Assembly: GCF_000425145.1 (NCBI RefSeq)
Contig: NZ_AULF01000014.1
Location: forward strand, 1 to 64,000
Length of the DNA stretch: 64,000 bases
Source: Pedobacter glucosidilyticus DSM 23534
Lineage (GTDB): Bacteria; Bacteroidota; Bacteroidia; Sphingobacteriales; Sphingobacteriaceae
Direction: 5' to 3'
Shown here: one piece after another, positions 9,052-15,769 of the stretch
How the letters are laid out: every line of letters starts with the position of its first letter
Numbering within the stretch: position 1 is the first letter of the stretch
Notes under the pieces: generated by a model
Database searches by the model: none
The model's input: the letters and a program-made list of their open reading frames with translations, nothing else
What the model was told of the DNA's origin: nothing
Translations under genes and position numbers: made by a program

Positions 9052-9330
9052 GAAAGAACGATAATCAACGGTTATGTAGATATTTTAAAGGATTTAGCTG
9101 TGGGAAAAGCAGCAGGTCCTTCAATGTTTGCAGAACTAAGAGATGTAATAGATTCGCCTCAGACTCTTAGTAGAATGACGGGAGGTAATACCATCGGCCA
9201 AAATATTGAAGCAGTTAGTAATCTAATGAAAAATATGATGAATTCTGTCAGTAAGACAGTTGAGGATATTAAGTATAAAACGTTAAGCGGAATACAATCA
9301 TATCAGAATGGTAATTATAGAGGATTCTAA
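9052..9330 (+). pseudogene. Rhs-type toxin tail F, core missing
   Basis: The frame opens after TGA 9049 and reads INGYVDILKDLAVGKAAGPSMF before the first GTG (9100). The roughly 90 residues are amphipathic helices (NIEAVSNLMKNMMNSVSKTVEDIK) and look like the C-terminus of a larger toxin. There is no core motif in front. A YwqK-type lipoprotein follows with a 2-nt gap. The activity is not recognisable. Confidence 0.45.
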
Positions 9331-9332
9331 TT

Positions 9333-9824
9333 ATGTGTAAAATACTTTTGCTAACCTTTGTTTGTCTTTCACTTTCTTGTAGGGGTTATAAAACTACACA
9401 TTATAGTACTGGCGGTAAGTTTGAAAAAGGACGGATGGTAAATGGTAAAAAAGAAGGGCTGTGGTTGGCTTGGCATGAAAATGGTGAAAAGTTGAGTGAA
9501 TACCATTATAGAAATGGTGAACTTAACGGAGTTGGAAAGCAATGGTTTGTGAACGGGAATGTTCAAGTTATTGCAAAATATCAAAATGGTAAACTCATTG
9601 ACACTATTAAACGCTACCATTCAAATGGTAAATTAAACTACCTTGCTTATTACAATAATAATGGTTTACGGGATGGTCGGTTTACTATTTGGTATGAGAA
9701 TGGTAATGTTAGCCAAATCGGCAACTATACTATTGGGAAGAAGGATAGTATTTGGACAACATATTCTGAAACAGGTCAATTAGAATCTAGTTCTCGATTC
9801 AAAAACGGAGAAAATGCTGATTAG
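9333..9824 (+). CDS. YwqK/MORN-repeat lipoprotein, candidate antitoxin for tail F
   Basis: A 163-residue protein with signal peptide and lipobox (LSLSC, cysteine 16). It is built of MORN-variant repeats of about 22 residues with the pattern G-x-W-x3-ENG: KKEGLWLAWHENGEKLSEYH, NGVGKQWFVNGNVQ, RYHSNGKLNYLAYY, DGRFTIWYENGNVSQIG. This repeat type defines the YwqK family, whose members are paired with polymorphic toxins. ATG 9333 is 2 nt after the stop of tail F, and the stop directly abuts the next small gene. Good family match; the pairing is inferred. Confidence 0.7.
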   Translation: MCKILLLTFVCLSLSCRGYKTTHYSTGGKFEKGRMVNGKKEGLWLAWHENGEKLSEYHYRNGELNGVGKQWFVNGNVQVIAKYQNGKLIDTIKRYHSNGKLNYLAYYNNNGLRDGRFTIWYENGNVSQIGNYTIGKKDSIWTTYSETGQLESSSRFKNGENAD

Positions 9825-9974
9825 ATGAAGTTTATTTTTAATAGTATAAAGTCTTTATTCAAACCAAATGAGAATGGTCATTATTATTATGGTCAAATAT
9901 CGATGTGCATTGCGCTTATTGTTCTTGTTATAAAGTTAATTGTTTATTTATTTACGGGATCATGGTCATGGTGA
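9825..9974 (+). CDS. Small single-pass membrane protein (49 aa)
   Basis: ATG 9825 follows the TAG of the YwqK lipoprotein with no gap, and the frame ends at TGA 9972-9974. The peptide has a polar N-terminus with a Lys-rich start (MKFIFNSIKSLFKPNENG) and one membrane segment (CIALIVLVIKLIVYLF), then ends GSWSW. Zero-gap coupling to the upstream gene supports translation. It could be a second immunity component or the remnant of a transmembrane protein. Confidence 0.45.
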   Translation: MKFIFNSIKSLFKPNENGHYYYGQISMCIALIVLVIKLIVYLFTGSWSW

Positions 9975-9999
9975 ATTGATAGCTTTAACTACGCTTTAA

Positions 10000-10464
10000 A
10001 AGTATAAAATTAAAACAAGAGTTCAACTTCAATCTCTTATAGATGCTAGTACTATATTATGGGAAAGTAGAAATAATGGTTTATACTTAGGCTATACAAA
10101 TAATGTATACGTGGGTGATGATGATAATAACTTTATTCCTACAATTACAAATTATTATGATGATTATAGTTTTCCCGGTAATATTTTTGGTTTACCCATA
10201 AATCAGGAAAGCAACAATGTTAGGGGTCTTTTAACAGCAACAATTTTGGGTACAGCAACTTCAGGTGATGGGGTTTCAAATTATTTATCAGTAAATTACT
10301 ACGATAGTAGAGGTAGGATAATAAGAATCAAAAGCCAAAACCATTTGAGCGGAACAGATCAAGTAGACAATACCTACAGTTTTGTGGGGGAGCTTTTAAC
10401 CAGTACTAGAACTCACATCGTGGGAGGTCAATTACAGATTCTTCTAAGCATGAATGAAGCGTAG
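10000..10464 (+). pseudogene. Internal Rhs core fragment G, truncated at both ends
   Basis: The frame opens after a stop at 9997 and reads an upstream part of the Bacteroidota Rhs core: TNYYDDYSFPGNIFG, RGLLTATILGTATSGDG, VNYYDSRGRIIRIKSQNH, YSFVGELLTSTRTHIVGGQ. Normal family members continue with a TKHEYDHxGR-like segment. Here the frame slips at about 10432: an alternative frame reads ITDSSKHE before a stop, and the homology then ends. There is no tail or partner gene. It is a dead fragment marking the 3' edge of the island. Confidence 0.6.
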
Positions 10465-10525
10465 CAGAATGATGGACTAAAAATATGATGTTTATAAAAA
10501 TTCAATTCAACCTCATTACAATAAG

Positions 10526-10652
10526 AGGTTGTTTACAAAATCATATTTGTTACATTGAGCGGACCTTTATTGTCATCCTAAGTGGAGTCGAGGGATAATA
10601 AAAGGCTTCGACTCCGCTCAGCCTGACACAAAATGTTGATTTGAGACAACCT
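10526..10652. repeat. Palindromic dispersed repeat (REP/MITE-like)
   Basis: The ends are inverted: AGGTTGTTTACAAAATCA at the left and, on the other strand from the right, AGGTTGTCTCAAATCA. Inside, GGAGTCGA and TCGACTCC plus flanking TGTCA/TGACA form a second nested palindrome. There is no coding capacity. The inner TGTCAT...GAGCGGAGTCGA-type sequence resembles intergenic repeats that I recall from other Bacteroidota. A related element with GGCTGT ends lies at 48343-48750. The rest of 10465-10725 holds only a short hairpin (AACCTC 10509-10514 / GAGGTT 10525-10530). Confidence 0.65.
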
Positions 10653-10725
10653 TATGCACCTGCACAATTTCTGAGCTTCAAGAATTTAAATAAATTGAAT
10701 TTACACCTAAGGTTAAACATCAAAT

Positions 10726-11034
10726 TTATGGTGTTTTAGCAGGTTTTAAATCCGATGCTTTGATGTAAATTTTATTGCCTTTACCATCCACATAGTAAAT
10801 GCGGTCTTTACCATCACGGTAAACGCTTTGTCCGGCTGGGCCAACTTTACCTTTTATTTGTTGGTCTAAGATTTTGGCTCCGCCTTTTACACCTAGCTCA
10901 GCAGTTTTATGACCGGCTTTTTTTACACCTTTTTTGATGTCGTTTACAACAGTATCTGTTTTGGTGTTTTTCTCTTGGGCAGATGCAACGCTTACCATGC
11001 CTGCAAATGCGATTGTTAAAATTAATTTATTCAT
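10726..11034 (-). CDS. Small secreted protein of unknown function
   Basis: A 102-residue protein with a clear signal peptide (MNKLILTIAFAGMVSVASAQ). The mature part is basic and repetitive (KKGVKKAGHKTAELGVKGGAKI), then YRDGKDRIYYVDGKGNKIYI. It starts 6 bp after the mobA stop, so it is probably the last gene of the nitrate/Moco operon, but no link to that pathway is visible. The amphipathic Lys/Gly-rich helix followed by a beta hairpin suggests a small periplasmic or envelope-associated protein. Confidence 0.65.
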   Translation of the reverse strand: MNKLILTIAFAGMVSVASAQEKNTKTDTVVNDIKKGVKKAGHKTAELGVKGGAKILDQQIKGKVGPAGQSVYRDGKDRIYYVDGKGNKIYIKASDLKPAKTP

Positions 11035-11040
11035 AGTCGC

Positions 11041-11631
11041 TTATTTTCTGCTAGCATCATCCAAAAGAAATGCCAATGATGAAGGGTGGTTGTAGTTTAT
11101 GAAACTTTCTGGCTGCTGTATATCCAATTTATAGGTTTTGCTTTGGTTTAACAATGCTTGAAAGCTGTGTTTAAATGATGCTTGATCGTGATAGTTTTTT
11201 AATGCTTTAGCCGTATAAATGGCACATAAAGGTTCCCAAAATTGTTGGTTATGGTAAGCGTAATAATCATAATCAGGAAACTGTTGATAGCTGTCTATCA
11301 GTTTAGTGATGGTCGCTGTTTGCAGATTTATCAAATCGCAAGCTAAAACGATAAAATCTGTTTTAGGGTATAGTTGATGTGCAGATAGTAAGCCGTTTAA
11401 AGGTCCTTCAACTTCATGCTGGTCTATGATAAAGCTGGCTGGGCTAAAATAAGCTTGATATTGCTCTAACTGTGTTTTATTGATAGAGATAAAGGCTTGA
11501 AGGGCAAAAGGTTTGACTTTATCGGCCATCAAGGTAAACCAAGGCTGTTTACCTTTTAAAATTAAGCCTTTATCGGTCCCCATTCTTTTGCTTTGACCTC
11601 CGCATAAAATTAATCCGCTTAAAGTTGGCAT
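11041..11631 (-). CDS. mobA: Molybdenum cofactor guanylyltransferase MobA
   Basis: A 196-residue protein with the nucleotidyltransferase signature LSGLILCGGQSKRMGTDKGLI at the N-terminus (GTP binding), D/E-containing metal motifs and a FIVLACDLINL loop. MobA attaches GMP to Mo-molybdopterin to give the bis-MGD cofactor that the NasA-type nitrate reductase upstream in this operon needs. It starts 4 bp after the SelW-like gene, consistent with one transcript from narK. Length is normal for MobA. Confidence 0.9.
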   Translation of the reverse strand: MPTLSGLILCGGQSKRMGTDKGLILKGKQPWFTLMADKVKPFALQAFISINKTQLEQYQAYFSPASFIIDQHEVEGPLNGLLSAHQLYPKTDFIVLACDLINLQTATITKLIDSYQQFPDYDYYAYHNQQFWEPLCAIYTAKALKNYHDQASFKHSFQALLNQSKTYKLDIQQPESFINYNHPSSLAFLLDDASRK

Positions 11632-11635
11632 CAGC

Positions 11636-11914
11636 TTATTTTTTATCAGAATGACCTAAGCTTTTATCAGGATTTACCTGGTCTCTTATCAGTTGTTTCA
11701 GCTCTTTTACTTCTGGAAACCGACCTTCTTTTTTCCTATCAAACAGCTCTAGCTCATTAATGCTAATGGTATACTTACCACTTGTTTCGCTAGGTTTTAG
11801 GCTTACGGCAGCTACATCATCAGTAAAAGTTGATAAAATTTCTTGTGCCATGTAGGCTGCTCTTAACATCCAATTGCATTTTGGGCAATATTCTATGGTG
11901 ATGGTTGGTTTCAT
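11636..11914 (-). CDS. SelT/SelW/SelH (Rdx) family redox protein
   Basis: A 92-residue thioredoxin-like Rdx protein. N-terminal beta strand TITIEY is followed by the redox motif CPKCNW (Cys-x2-Cys, no selenocysteine) and MLRAAYMAQEILSTF. The C-terminus has the family ending FDRKKEGRFPEVKELKQLIR ... SLGHSDK. Rdx proteins are thiol oxidoreductases of unclear substrate. Its position between moaE and mobA, 3-4 bp from each, suggests a role in the sulfur or redox side of Moco or nitrate reductase maturation; that is inference. Confidence 0.85.
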   Translation of the reverse strand: MKPTITIEYCPKCNWMLRAAYMAQEILSTFTDDVAAVSLKPSETSGKYTISINELELFDRKKEGRFPEVKELKQLIRDQVNPDKSLGHSDKK

Positions 11915-11917
11915 AGC

Positions 11918-12436
11918 TTAGGCTTTATCTTCAAATTCATAAACGTGTTTATTAGCATCGCCAGTAATTTTTTGGCAAGAACAATTTCCTCCCCATTCTT
12001 TGGTTCCATCGGTAAAATATTCGCATTTCCAAATGGGCGCTTCGTGTTTTATCCTATCAATAATATATCTGTTTGCAGCGTAAGCTTCTTTTCTGTGTGG
12101 CGAGCAGGTAATCACCACCACGGCAGATTCTCCGGCCATCACTTTCCCCGTTCTATGTTGGGCTAGGGCTTTAGTTAAATGCCAACGTTTTGCGGCTTCT
12201 TCTACAATAGCGCAAATCATTTTACTAGCCATACTTTCATGTGCTTCATAGTCTAGATAGTCAACAGTTTTGCCAGTACTATTATCTCTTACTTCACCAC
12301 TAAATAAAACCACAGCACCCGCTTTTGGGTCGTGGGCTAAACTTAGCAATTGAACCAAATCTAAATCTGTAGCACTCAAAGGGGTTATATCAACCTCCGC
12401 TACTTGGGGGAATAACGCTGATTTCATCATTTTCAT
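11918..12436 (-). CDS. moaE: Molybdopterin synthase catalytic subunit MoaE
   Basis: MoaE inserts sulfur carried by MoaD into precursor Z (cPMP) to form molybdopterin. Visible family motifs: GAVVLFSGEVRDNSTG, the DYEAHESMA segment, HRTGKV, SPHRKEAYAANRYIIDRIK and PIWKCEYFTDG, with catalytic Lys/Arg residues in these stretches. ATG codons at 12436, 12430 and 12427 are possible. All overlap the 3' end of moaD in another frame by 38-47 bp, so the N-terminus (MKMMKSALFP) is uncertain but the overlap is real. Confidence 0.92.
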   Translation of the reverse strand: MKMMKSALFPQVAEVDITPLSATDLDLVQLLSLAHDPKAGAVVLFSGEVRDNSTGKTVDYLDYEAHESMASKMICAIVEEAAKRWHLTKALAQHRTGKVMAGESAVVVITCSPHRKEAYAANRYIIDRIKHEAPIWKCEYFTDGTKEWGGNCSCQKITGDANKHVYEFEDKA

Positions 12437-12623
12437 GGATTAAATGGCTTAAAGCGACAAATTCATCATCTACGGCAAAGCGGCAAAGGTTTAGCAATGC
12501 CAAGGCTTTAGGTTGTTGTTGAGCTAAGTGAGCCTTTAAATCTGCAATGGTTTTAAGGTCTTCTTCTAAGAGAAAATCTTTATCGAAATAATCTTTAAGG
12601 GCGGCAAAAACTTTTATTTTCAT
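12390..12623 (-). CDS. moaD: Molybdopterin synthase sulfur carrier MoaD
   Basis: A 77-residue ubiquitin-like protein ending in the essential Gly-Gly (ISVIPPSSGG), which becomes the thiocarboxylate sulfur donor for MoaE. The N-terminus MKIKVFAALKDYFDK is typical of MoaD. It begins 8 bp after moaA and overlaps moaE at its 3' end, a tight arrangement expected for two subunits of one enzyme. Confidence 0.9.
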   Translation of the reverse strand: MKIKVFAALKDYFDKDFLLEEDLKTIADLKAHLAQQQPKALALLNLCRFAVDDEFVALSHLIHENDEISVIPPSSGG

Positions 12624-12631
12624 GATGATGT

Positions 12632-13576
12632 TTATCCTCCAATTTCTAACATACTAAGGCTGCTTCCTGTAAATTTAAGGCTTTGTTTTTGTTTCATGGC
12701 ATACTGCAATTTGTGCTTTAAAAGCTCTTCTGGCTCTTCATCGGCCATGTATACAGATTTATTGCTGCTTAAACAACCAAATAAATTTCCTTGTGCATCC
12801 ATACGTAAGCGGTTACAATCATGGCAAAATGGTGTGCTTTCATTGGCTATAATTCCGAAGAAATAACCTTCCTGTGTTTGCCAGTAATTGGCTGTTGCCG
12901 ATGCTTTTCTAATTACCCTTGTAAATTGATAGTGCTGAGCTATACTAGACAGAATTTCATCTTTAGTAAAAATTTGAGATACTGCTTGCTCATGCAAATG
13001 CCCCATGGACATCAATTCTAAAAACCTGATAGGGATATTTAACTTAAAGGCATATTGTAATAAAGGTAAAATCTCTTGCTCGTTTATCCCTTTCATGATG
13101 ACGGCATTTAATTTAACATTTAAACCCACTTTAATAGCTGTTTCAATACCGTTTAATACTTCTTCCACCTTTTTTCTTTTGCTTATTTTTTGGAAAGTAA
13201 GTTCATCTATCGCATCTAAAGAAATATTAATACTATCTAAACCCGCATTTTTTAGTTTGGATGCTTGCTTGGCTAATAAAAAGCCGTTGGTGGTTAAGGT
13301 AATTTCTGGTATGTCTAGTTTATTAAGTTCATGAATAAGAATAGCAAGCTCGTGATAAAGTAAAGGTTCGCCTCCGGTAAGTCTTATGCTGTCTAATTGT
13401 AGGTATTGATGTAGTTTAGCTACTCTTTTCACAAAGAAATCTACTTTTTGTTGAGGTTTGCTAGCTACGTTATCGCTGCCCATAGTACAGTAAGAGCAAT
13501 TAAAATTGCAATGGTCTAGCAGGCTAAGCCTTAGCTTTTTAAACTTTCTGTTGTAGATATCTTCAATCCCCTCCAT
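12632..13576 (-). CDS. moaA: GTP 3',8-cyclase MoaA
   Basis: Radical-SAM enzyme for the first step of Moco synthesis. Residues C23, C27 and C30 (CNFNCSYC) bind the SAM [4Fe-4S] cluster; LTGGEPLL follows. The C-terminal cluster is C251, C254, C268 (FCHDCNRLRMDAQGNLFGCL), which binds the GTP substrate. The protein ends in Gly-Gly (SMLEIGG), the C-terminal tail required in MoaA. 314 residues, slightly short for the family. ATG overlaps the upstream stop (TAATG), so it is translationally coupled to the TSUP gene. Confidence 0.95.
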   Translation of the reverse strand: MEGIEDIYNRKFKKLRLSLLDHCNFNCSYCTMGSDNVASKPQQKVDFFVKRVAKLHQYLQLDSIRLTGGEPLLYHELAILIHELNKLDIPEITLTTNGFLLAKQASKLKNAGLDSINISLDAIDELTFQKISKRKKVEEVLNGIETAIKVGLNVKLNAVIMKGINEQEILPLLQYAFKLNIPIRFLELMSMGHLHEQAVSQIFTKDEILSSIAQHYQFTRVIRKASATANYWQTQEGYFFGIIANESTPFCHDCNRLRMDAQGNLFGCLSSNKSVYMADEEPEELLKHKLQYAMKQKQSLKFTGSSLSMLEIGG

Positions 13577-14310
13577 TACATCAAAAATAAAAGTTTAAAA
13601 GAAGCAATCGCTAATACTACGGTTAATAAATATCTGATGGTAGAAATTTTAAAGTATCGACTACCAACGTATGCGCCTGCAAATCCTCCGGCTAAAGCCG
13701 AAAAAAACCAAAGCCATACCGATGAATCTTGTATTTCTAAAGCTTGTGTATAACCCAAAAGCCCTGCCATAGAGTTGCAAACAATAAATAAGGTTGAAAC
13801 CGATGCCGATTCTTTACTATTTGCCCAGCCCATTAAAATAAGTAATGGACTTAAAAATATACCACCACCTATGTTTAACATACCCGATATTAAGCCCAAT
13901 AATGCTCCCCAAATTAAAGCTTTTACTAAAGGAATAGCTTTTTTTATGTGTTTTTCTTGGCCGCCAAAACCTAACAACCTGATGACAGGAAACATTAAAG
14001 CTGCGCCCAAAAGGATATGATAGACTTTGGTGTCTAAGACGACTTTTGAGCCTAAAAATGCAAATGGGATAGAGCTTAGCAAGAAAGGCCAGCATAAATG
14101 CCATTTAAAAAATCCGGCTTTGTAAAACTGAATAAAACCTGCACCAGCTACCAAAATGTTAAGTAAAAGCACCATGGTTTTATATTGAGCCAGCGGAATA
14201 GAGAAAATAGACAGTACAGCTAAATAGCCACTAGCACCACCATGTCCAACAGATGCGTATAAAAATCCAACTGAAAATAAAGCTAATAACAATAAGATTT
14301 CTACACTCAT
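13576..14310 (-). CDS. TSUP-family (TauE/SafE) membrane transporter
   Basis: A 244-residue polytopic protein with about eight membrane helices and the TauE/SafE signature FLYASVGHGGASGYLAVLSIF, repeated in the second half as GMLNIGGGIFLSPLLILMGWA. The family moves sulfite, sulfoacetate or related anions across the inner membrane. Its location is odd: it overlaps the rubredoxin-fusion gene by 4 bp (ATGA) and moaA by 1 bp, so it is embedded in the nitrate/Moco operon. It could export nitrite or sulfite, or supply sulfur; sequence alone does not decide. Confidence 0.85.
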   Translation of the reverse strand: MSVEILLLLALFSVGFLYASVGHGGASGYLAVLSIFSIPLAQYKTMVLLLNILVAGAGFIQFYKAGFFKWHLCWPFLLSSIPFAFLGSKVVLDTKVYHILLGAALMFPVIRLLGFGGQEKHIKKAIPLVKALIWGALLGLISGMLNIGGGIFLSPLLILMGWANSKESASVSTLFIVCNSMAGLLGYTQALEIQDSSVWLWFFSALAGGFAGAYVGSRYFKISTIRYLLTVVLAIASFKLLFLM

Positions 14311-15764
14311 AAAAATTGCTGTTTTGTTAAGTGAATTTCAACAAAATCTTGTTTTGGAGCATCACAAACAGGGCAAAAATAGGAATCTAAACTGTTAAAA
14401 CTTGTTTTTGGAGCTATTTCTTGTGTAGGGTCTCCATAATGTTCATCATAAATGGTTAAACAGTTTTTACATTGGTAAACGCTGTGTTTTTGTACCTGCT
14501 TAGGTCGTTCTTTTTCTATTTCTGAGCTCTTACCCGTATTTTCTCTGAGGTGATAGTAAAGGTTGCATATTTCTATCAATTTGGGAGCCAGTTGCTCTAA
14601 GGTAATACCATCATGAAAAGTGATATATTCTTTTGAATTTGGATTGAAGTTTCGGGTATACAAAAGCTCGTATAATTCTTCTCCCTTATTGTTTTTACTA
14701 TTTCTCTTTCTGATGACGATAGCACTAAATAAGCCTGTTTTAGGCTTGGTTTTTATGGCAAAACATAAACGATAGGTTCTTAAATCGACTTCTTCAAATT
14801 GTTTAACCAGTTCTATCTTCAGCTTTAAAGCTTCCTCGCATAAGTCTTCTACTTGCCAATTTAACTCGTTTGCAGCATGTCTAATATTAATTTTAAATTT
14901 ATCTAATAGGCTACTCCAATAAGTCCTGTCTTTGATATTGATATTCTTGATAACTATAGATTTCCAGCTAGTGGTGTAAAGTTGTCCTATCCTTGTCGAT
15001 TGACAAGTTTCGCAAATAGCTTTTAAAAACTTAATGCTGTATTCTTCATGTCTTCTGTAAATGCCTAGCCAAAGTTTATTCTCGCTATATTTATTTAAAC
15101 CTTCATAATAGGGCAATTGAAAATCTGTATGGATTAAAGGTTTTTGAATCTCCTGCTGATGAAAATTATGGCTCTTGAGAACCTGAGCGTAAATATCTTC
15201 TCCGTTAATTTGTACTTCTTGCTTACTAACATCTTGATGGATATGATCTTCTAGAACCAAGCTTAAAGCAGCAATATCTTCAGAATAAATAAGAGAAGGC
15301 CAACAAAACATATTGTTGGTTTTAGGAAATCTGATGTACAAATACCAGAAATTATTGGTTTCTGAGGCTATAAAATTAAGGTTGCCCGTAAAAAAGGGAA
15401 TTAAATTTTGATAATAATCTACAATATTGATTTTAAGCTTAGGCTGATGATTGAACCCATCTAATATGTCTTTATAAACACCTTCTGTTAACCATAAAGA
15501 TGTTTGAAAAATTTCTTCTGTAACGTAAGAACTTACAATATTAGGAAACTCATCTTGGTCTATTTCATAGGGGATATCATGAACCATAAACCTATCTTTT
15601 AAGTCTTCCAGCGCAGTTTCTGCAATTTTAAATAAAATTTGTTGGCGGTTGCCAAATCTAATATTCTCAACATTGCACTGTTCTGCAATGGTTAAGATTT
15701 CATGCAAATCTCCGGTAGAAACAATGCCACCTGGTAAGTTTATTTTGACGATATGCTCTTCCAT
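14307..15764 (-). CDS. Nitrite/sulfite-reductase-like scaffold fused to a C-terminal rubredoxin
   Basis: A 485-residue protein. Residues 1-60 (INLPGGIVSTGDLHEILTIA ... RFGNRQQILFKI) resemble the ferredoxin-like half domain of siroheme nitrite/sulfite reductases; a second such module is visible at about 225-275 (YSIKFLKAICETCQ, TTSWKSIVIKNI). The siroheme/Fe4S cysteine pattern (C-x5-C plus C-x3-C) is absent, so catalysis is unlikely. The C-terminus is a rubredoxin with C432, C435, C464 and C467 (YQCKNC ... YFCPVC). It sits between the nitrate reductase and the TSUP gene, 5 bp after nasA, so it may pass electrons to or assemble NasA. Function unproven. Confidence 0.75.
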   Translation of the reverse strand: MEEHIVKINLPGGIVSTGDLHEILTIAEQCNVENIRFGNRQQILFKIAETALEDLKDRFMVHDIPYEIDQDEFPNIVSSYVTEEIFQTSLWLTEGVYKDILDGFNHQPKLKINIVDYYQNLIPFFTGNLNFIASETNNFWYLYIRFPKTNNMFCWPSLIYSEDIAALSLVLEDHIHQDVSKQEVQINGEDIYAQVLKSHNFHQQEIQKPLIHTDFQLPYYEGLNKYSENKLWLGIYRRHEEYSIKFLKAICETCQSTRIGQLYTTSWKSIVIKNINIKDRTYWSSLLDKFKINIRHAANELNWQVEDLCEEALKLKIELVKQFEEVDLRTYRLCFAIKTKPKTGLFSAIVIRKRNSKNNKGEELYELLYTRNFNPNSKEYITFHDGITLEQLAPKLIEICNLYYHLRENTGKSSEIEKERPKQVQKHSVYQCKNCLTIYDEHYGDPTQEIAPKTSFNSLDSYFCPVCDAPKQDFVEIHLTKQQFL

Positions 15765-15769
15765 AGAAA

